NCBI GenBank assembly: GCA_013314795.1
Contig: JABUEZ010000011.1
Coordinates: 1-17,517 of the forward strand
Origin: Candidatus Profundicultor aquiphilus
Lineage (GTDB): Bacteria; Atribacterota; Atribacteria; Atribacterales; Caldatribacteriaceae
Length of the DNA: 17,517 nt
Reading direction: 5' to 3'
Made by a program: the position numbers and the translations under genes. Shown here piece after piece: positions 13,934 through 17,517 of this stretch. Positions within the stretch are counted from its first letter, which is position 1, and the number at the start of each line of letters is the position of its first letter. The notes under the pieces were generated by a model, which was not told the origin of the DNA, ran no database searches, and saw only the letters and a program-made list of their open reading frames with translations.

Positions 13934-14951
13934 GCTGGAAAATCCTGGTGAGTTTTTCCTCGATACTCTTTAGCTTCTGCCACATTTCAGGCAACTTCCG
14001 CACCAGAGCCCTTTCCCGAAGTTCCTTGTGATGGTCCTGAGCGGGAAAACCGGAAACCATAGAACCTTTTTCAACTTTTGATACCACTACAGCCCGCCCG
14101 GCAATCTGCACTCCCTCGGGCACATCACAGTGATCCACAACTCCAGATTGGCCTCCCATAACTACCCTATCTCCAACCCGGCTACTTCCAGCAATACCGG
14201 ATTGCGCCGCAATCACCACGTGCCTTCCCACACTCACATTGTGGGCCACGGTGACCAGATTATCAATTTTCGATCCCTGCCCAATCCGGGTGATTCCCAG
14301 AGTTGCTCGATCAATCGTGGCATTGGCTCCGATCTCTACATCATCCTCAATGACCACCCGACCCACATGGGGAACTTTCACATATCTTCCCTGATACCAT
14401 TCATACCCAAAGCCATCGGCTCCAACTACCACACCACTGTGGAGAATGACCCGGTCACCAAGGACACAATTTTCTCGAATCACCACCTGAGGGTAAACAA
14501 GACAGTCCCGCCCAATGACCACATTTTTTCCCACATAAACTTGAGGGTAAATAACCGTACCCTCACCAACTAAAGCGCCCTCTTCCACAATCGAAAAAGC
14601 TCCAATCGAGACATTCTTCTGGAGAATCGCCTGGGGATGGACGAGAGCCTGGGGATGAATACCCGTCGGCAAGGAGGGAGACTGAAAAAAATAAGGAACA
14701 AGCTGGATAAAGGCATACCGGGGGTTATCAACGAGAATGCAATGCTTCCCCAACAATTCTACCCGGAAATCTTTCTTCACCACCACCGCCAGCGCCAGCG
14801 AATTCTGGACACTGGTTGCAAAACGGGGATGATACAAAAAAACAAGGTCACTGACCCCTGCTTCCTGAGGCTCTTTGATCCCCTCCACTTCAAAATCGGG
14901 GTCTCCTTCAAGGAGACCCCCAATGATCTGACATACCTCCCGAAGCTTCAT
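13926..14951 (-). CDS. lpxD: UDP-3-O-(3-hydroxyacyl)glucosamine N-acyltransferase LpxD
   Basis: LpxD adds the N-linked 3-hydroxyacyl chain in the third step of lipid A synthesis. The 341 residues (E. coli 341) comprise an N-terminal uridine-binding domain (about 1-95), a left-handed beta-helix of hexapeptide repeats (about 97-295) and a C-terminal helix. The catalytic histidine is H237 in LVTVAHNVSVG. GADGFGYEW (177-185) and NATIDRATLG (210-219) are signature stretches. The ATG overlaps the ompH stop as ATGA (14951-14948), and the end overlaps lpxC. The gene order ompH-lpxD is widely conserved in diderms. Confidence 0.97.
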   Translation of the reverse strand: MKLREVCQIIGGLLEGDPDFEVEGIKEPQEAGVSDLVFLYHPRFATSVQNSLALAVVVKKDFRVELLGKHCILVDNPRYAFIQLVPYFFQSPSLPTGIHPQALVHPQAILQKNVSIGAFSIVEEGALVGEGTVIYPQVYVGKNVVIGRDCLVYPQVVIRENCVLGDRVILHSGVVVGADGFGYEWYQGRYVKVPHVGRVVIEDDVEIGANATIDRATLGITRIGQGSKIDNLVTVAHNVSVGRHVVIAAQSGIAGSSRVGDRVVMGGQSGVVDHCDVPEGVQIAGRAVVVSKVEKGSMVSGFPAQDHHKELRERALVRKLPEMWQKLKSIEEKLTRIFQHE

Positions 14952-15526
14952 TGATTGGTCTTACTCGCCACCAGATTCTTCAATTCCTCAATCACCTTGT
15001 CCGTAATATCGAGACCACCATAAAAAACAAGGGGCATTTCCAGAAGTTCTTTCTGGCTCACCGGAATGCGAAGCTCACTCCGAATAACCAGGGTAAGCTT
15101 CATATTTTCCGCAACCTTTTTTACCACCGCAATGATATCACCGTACCGTTCATCGAGAAGGGCCTGTCGATTCTTTAACATCTCGTCCCGGATCGGTGCC
15201 CACTCGGCGTTCATTTCTTCTTCTAACTTCTGTACTTCTTCTTTGGTTTTACCTTTTCCCTTTTCAGTGAGTTCCTGCTGTCTCTTCTGAAACTCCTCGT
15301 TGATTTTCTTTTCCAGCTCAACGATTTTGGCCGTATTGGGATGCGCCTCAAAAACCTTGTTAATGTCCAGCAACCCAATGGAAGAAACATTTACCTCTGG
15401 ATTGTCTGTCGGAGCCGGTTTCGGAGAAGGAGTGGCCTTTTTGGTCTGAGCGAAAGCCAATCCTGAAACCAAGAGAAATACCATCACCACTGAAACGATA
15501 ACCAACCGGCGATAAATCTTCTTCAT
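14948..15526 (-). CDS. Secreted OmpH/Skp-like periplasmic chaperone
   Basis: A 192-residue exported protein. Residues 1-26 form a typical signal peptide (MKKIYRR, a hydrophobic core, then LAFA before the cut). A Pro/Thr/Lys-rich linker follows (about 28-43). The OmpH-type start of the mature domain is IGLLDINKVFEAHP, then a long charged coiled coil (about 64-140) and a C-terminal strand-forming part with LVFYGGLDITDKVIEELK. Skp-like proteins hold unfolded outer-membrane proteins for delivery to BamA, whose gene lies 27 nt upstream. The ribosome binding site AAAGGAGA precedes the ATG. The fold assignment is good; chaperone activity is inferred from the family. Confidence 0.9.
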   Translation of the reverse strand: MKKIYRRLVIVSVVMVFLLVSGLAFAQTKKATPSPKPAPTDNPEVNVSSIGLLDINKVFEAHPNTAKIVELEKKINEEFQKRQQELTEKGKGKTKEEVQKLEEEMNAEWAPIRDEMLKNRQALLDERYGDIIAVVKKVAENMKLTLVIRSELRIPVSQKELLEMPLVFYGGLDITDKVIEELKNLVASKTNQ

Positions 15527-15553
15527 GTACTCTTTCTCCTTTCTACGAAATCC

Positions 15554-17233
15554 TTAAAAAGTTTGCCCAATACTGACATAGGTCTGTCCACCTTCTTCTC
15601 CAATTCCATAATCAATCCGTATCGGACCAATGGGGGTATCAAAACGTAACCCCACTCCATAACCAGTCTTAAGATCCGCAAAACGTATCTCTTCGTCCAA
15701 AGACCAGGCATATCCGGCATCACCAAAAACCACCAACTGGGTATTCTTGGCGATATCGAAACGATATTCCAGGTTAAAGACCAGCATCTTCTCACCCTGA
15801 AACTCGTAGAGGTCGTACCCCCGTAAGGTGCTGACTCCACCAACCGAGAACTGCTCAAAACTGGGCAACTCCGTGTCAGCAATGCCTCCCACAAAACGGA
15901 GGGCCAGGGTAGCATTCTCACCTGTACCAATATAATTGCGAACATCTAAGACGTACTTGCTGTAGTCATAATCACCCCCCAAAAATCTTCCGGCAAACTC
16001 CGCCTGCAAACTGCACCACCAGCCACTACGAGGATTAAAAATGTCGTCTCGGGTATCATAGATAACCGTAGGAGTGATCGAATTGGTTTTCCCACCCCCA
16101 TCGGGAGACTCTCCATCCAACACAGTAATAGTCACATCTTCGGTCTTGTAACGTAACGTCCATCTCCAGTTTTCCCCCACATCTCGCCCCAGGTAAACCT
16201 GTCCTCCTACGCGTTCTTCTTCATAGTTCCCCACCACTTCTCGTTCCACCCAATTTTTCTTCTTTTCTACCTGATCATAGATGGCAACCCCAAAGGCAGT
16301 CGGTGTCCCAAAAAGCCATGGTTCTTCAAAGGACAAGCGGTACAGCGTCCGGGAACCAAACTCATAGCGCAATTCCAGAGTCTGGGCATTGCCACCAAAG
16401 TTCGACTCTTTATACCGGACATAGCCCAGCCATCCCTTCTCACTGTTGTATCCGACACCCACCCCAGCTTCTCCAGTGAGCTTTTCAACCACCTTGATCT
16501 TAACCACCACATGGTCCCGGTCGCTACCGGGCTCAAGTTTCATGGAAAGGTCATCAAAGAAACCCAGGTTATAAATGGCTCTCATGCTCTTTTTAATCTC
16601 GCCCATGTCGAAAACAAAAGGAGGTTCGGTCTTGAGTTCTCGACGGAGAACATATTCTTTGACCTTTTCCAGACCCTCAAATTCAATCTTCTCCACAATA
16701 CCCTCTCTAATTTCAAAACTCAGAACTCCATCCTCAGTGAAACGGATATTTTCGATAGCCGTAATGAGGAAACCTCTATCGCTGTAAAGGGCTTTAATGC
16801 GTTCCAGGTCTCTCTGGAAGATTTTCCAGTTCATGACCTGCAAGGGAGCAATGATCATAGCCTGCCTGATTTCTTCGGTCTTCAGAGCCGTATTTCCGGT
16901 AATCTGAATACTCTGGATCACCGGTAGTTCCTGAACCTTGAAGATGACTTCGATCCCATCCGGATACTGTTTGGTATCAGCCCAAACCTTGGAAAAATAA
17001 CCCAGATCATATATGGCTTTAATATCGTTCTTAACCTTCTCAGCATTAAAGGGCTCCTTGAGACCAAGGGAAACCGCCGAAAGGATCAAGCGAGAATCAA
17101 CCTTTTCGTTCCCCTCAACCCGAATTGCCACCACCGGCAAAGAGACTCCCTGCGCCCATCCAAGATGCGCGATACTCATCAAAAGTAAAGTGAAAACCAA
17201 AACTTCAAGTCCTCGCTTTGTTATGCTCTTCAA
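15554..17233 (-). CDS. bamA: BamA/Omp85 outer-membrane assembly protein
   Basis: The core of the machine that inserts beta-barrel proteins in the outer membrane. With a TTG start at 17233 the product has 559 residues. It has a signal peptide (about 1-28, ending GWAQG), three POTRA domains (about 34-104, 106-181 and 182-255, each opening with an IRVEGN/IQITGN/IEFEGL-type strand) and a 16-strand-type barrel (about 262-559). The conserved LRGY of the barrel-inside loop is in VSTLRGYDLYEF. The chain ends YVSIGQTF, a terminal aromatic residue typical of barrel signals. E. coli BamA has five POTRAs, so this is the shorter form common outside Proteobacteria. The frame continues upstream to 17284, but that would overlap the previous gene and bury the signal peptide. 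TamB-BamA-OmpH order supports the assignment. Confidence 0.94.
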   Translation of the reverse strand: MKSITKRGLEVLVFTLLLMSIAHLGWAQGVSLPVVAIRVEGNEKVDSRLILSAVSLGLKEPFNAEKVKNDIKAIYDLGYFSKVWADTKQYPDGIEVIFKVQELPVIQSIQITGNTALKTEEIRQAMIIAPLQVMNWKIFQRDLERIKALYSDRGFLITAIENIRFTEDGVLSFEIREGIVEKIEFEGLEKVKEYVLRRELKTEPPFVFDMGEIKKSMRAIYNLGFFDDLSMKLEPGSDRDHVVVKIKVVEKLTGEAGVGVGYNSEKGWLGYVRYKESNFGGNAQTLELRYEFGSRTLYRLSFEEPWLFGTPTAFGVAIYDQVEKKKNWVEREVVGNYEEERVGGQVYLGRDVGENWRWTLRYKTEDVTITVLDGESPDGGGKTNSITPTVIYDTRDDIFNPRSGWWCSLQAEFAGRFLGGDYDYSKYVLDVRNYIGTGENATLALRFVGGIADTELPSFEQFSVGGVSTLRGYDLYEFQGEKMLVFNLEYRFDIAKNTQLVVFGDAGYAWSLDEEIRFADLKTGYGVGLRFDTPIGPIRIDYGIGEEGGQTYVSIGQTF

Positions 17234-17243
17234 ATATAACCAA

Positions 17244-17250
17244 CCTCCTT
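17244..17250 (-). promoter_or_regulatory. Strong ribosome binding site setting the bamA TTG start
   Basis: The minus strand reads AAGGAGG 10 nt before TTG 17233. No ATG or GTG at suitable spacing gives a proper signal peptide, and the TTG does. The site lies between the tamB stop and bamA. Confidence 0.7.
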
Positions 17251-17253
17251 CCG

Positions 17254-17517
17254 CTAAAATCTGGTTCGAAATTCCAGCCACCACTCCGTGGCTCCCTTGG
17301 AATCAACCTGTCCCTTAAAAGACCATTCCCGACCAAAATCAATTTCTACATTCCAGGACGAACTCTTTTCTCCGCTTAATTCCTGAGTATACCCTAAAGA
17401 GACGTTTTTACCAAGTCTTTTTTCCAGGGCCAGCCGGGAAAAATGAGATGGATCAAAGGTTATTTCATCAAAAAAGGGTATCTTAGAAAGAAGCCCACCG
17501 CTTTTCTGAAGTAAAAA
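17254..17517 (-). CDS. tamB: TamB-like (DUF490) translocation and assembly protein, C-terminal 87 residues only
   Basis: This frame is open from the right window edge to a TAG at 17254 and gives 87 residues. It contains SRLALEKRLGKNVSLGYT, then SWNVEIDFGREWSFKGQVDS and ends WWLEFRTRF. The pattern of short amphipathic strands with a final aromatic residue matches the C-terminal DUF490 domain of TamB. TamB is a very large inner-membrane-anchored protein that bridges the periplasm and works with an Omp85 partner in barrel assembly and lipid transport. The following bamA gene, 20 nt away, is the usual neighbour in many non-proteobacterial diderms. The call depends on a short fragment plus context; another outer-membrane protein C-terminus is possible. 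Confidence 0.7.
   Translation of the reverse strand, partial: FLLQKSGGLLSKIPFFDEITFDPSHFSRLALEKRLGKNVSLGYTQELSGEKSSSWNVEIDFGREWSFKGQVDSKGATEWWLEFRTRF

Noticed and set aside
12283..14951. Repeated hexapeptide-coding sequence in lpxA and lpxD considered as a DNA repeat
   Set aside because: The periodicity reflects the left-handed beta-helix protein repeats, not duplicated DNA.
15523..15945. Minus-strand alternative frame within the 3' part of bamA, considered as evidence of a frameshift
   Set aside because: The bamA frame is continuous through this stretch and ends with a proper barrel C-terminus; the alternative frame has no Omp85-like content.

Overview
The window looks like a chromosomal segment of a diderm (outer-membrane-bearing), probably anaerobic and possibly thermophilic bacterium. 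The evidence is a complete block of outer-membrane and lipid A genes, a two-thioredoxin-fold protein disulfide oxidoreductase of the type common in thermophiles, a rubrerythrin-like protein and a DUF4416 protein. The gene order (tamB, bamA, ompH, then lpx genes including lpxI rather than lpxH) resembles the outer-membrane clusters described in Negativicutes, Halanaerobiales and Atribacterota-like lineages. The lineage is inferred; no rRNA or marker gene here settles it. Packing is very tight: almost all genes lie on the minus strand and many stop and start codons overlap.

Region 1 (about 7572-17517, minus strand, read from right to left) builds the outer membrane. A TamB C-terminus is cut by the window edge. 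It is followed by BamA (three POTRA domains plus barrel), a secreted OmpH/Skp-like chaperone, LpxD, LpxC, LpxA, LpxI, LpxB, a divergent second LpxB-like protein and an MsbA-type ABC exporter. This covers lipid A synthesis from UDP-GlcNAc to the disaccharide, followed by a candidate flippase. fabZ, which often sits among these genes, is absent here, as are lpxK and Kdo transferase.

Region 2 (7072-7617) holds the only plus-strand gene, a DUF4416 protein of unknown role. Its 3' end overlaps the 3' end of the exporter gene tail to tail by 46 bp.

Region 3 (3809-6968, minus strand) is a compact redox operon. It encodes a rubrerythrin-like diiron protein, a fusion of a DJ-1/PfpI domain with a peroxiredoxin-like domain, a protein disulfide oxidoreductase and a sorbitol-dehydrogenase-like zinc enzyme. 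The fusion is the most unusual protein in the window: the expected catalytic residues are replaced in both halves.

Region 4 (1-3828, minus strand) is a thiamin salvage operon. A good sigma-70 promoter lies at the end of the dehydrogenase gene. A TPP riboswitch follows, with a perfect terminator hairpin and a visible antiterminator pairing. The genes are thiW, cytX, thiM, thiE and thiL (cut at the left edge). Together they import the thiazole and pyrimidine moieties, phosphorylate the thiazole, join the halves and phosphorylate TMP to TPP. No thiD is present in the window.

No stretch longer than 300 bases lacks a gene. The longest gap (3627-3808) is filled by the promoter, riboswitch and terminator. 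I saw no tRNA, rRNA, CRISPR array, insertion sequence or prophage.
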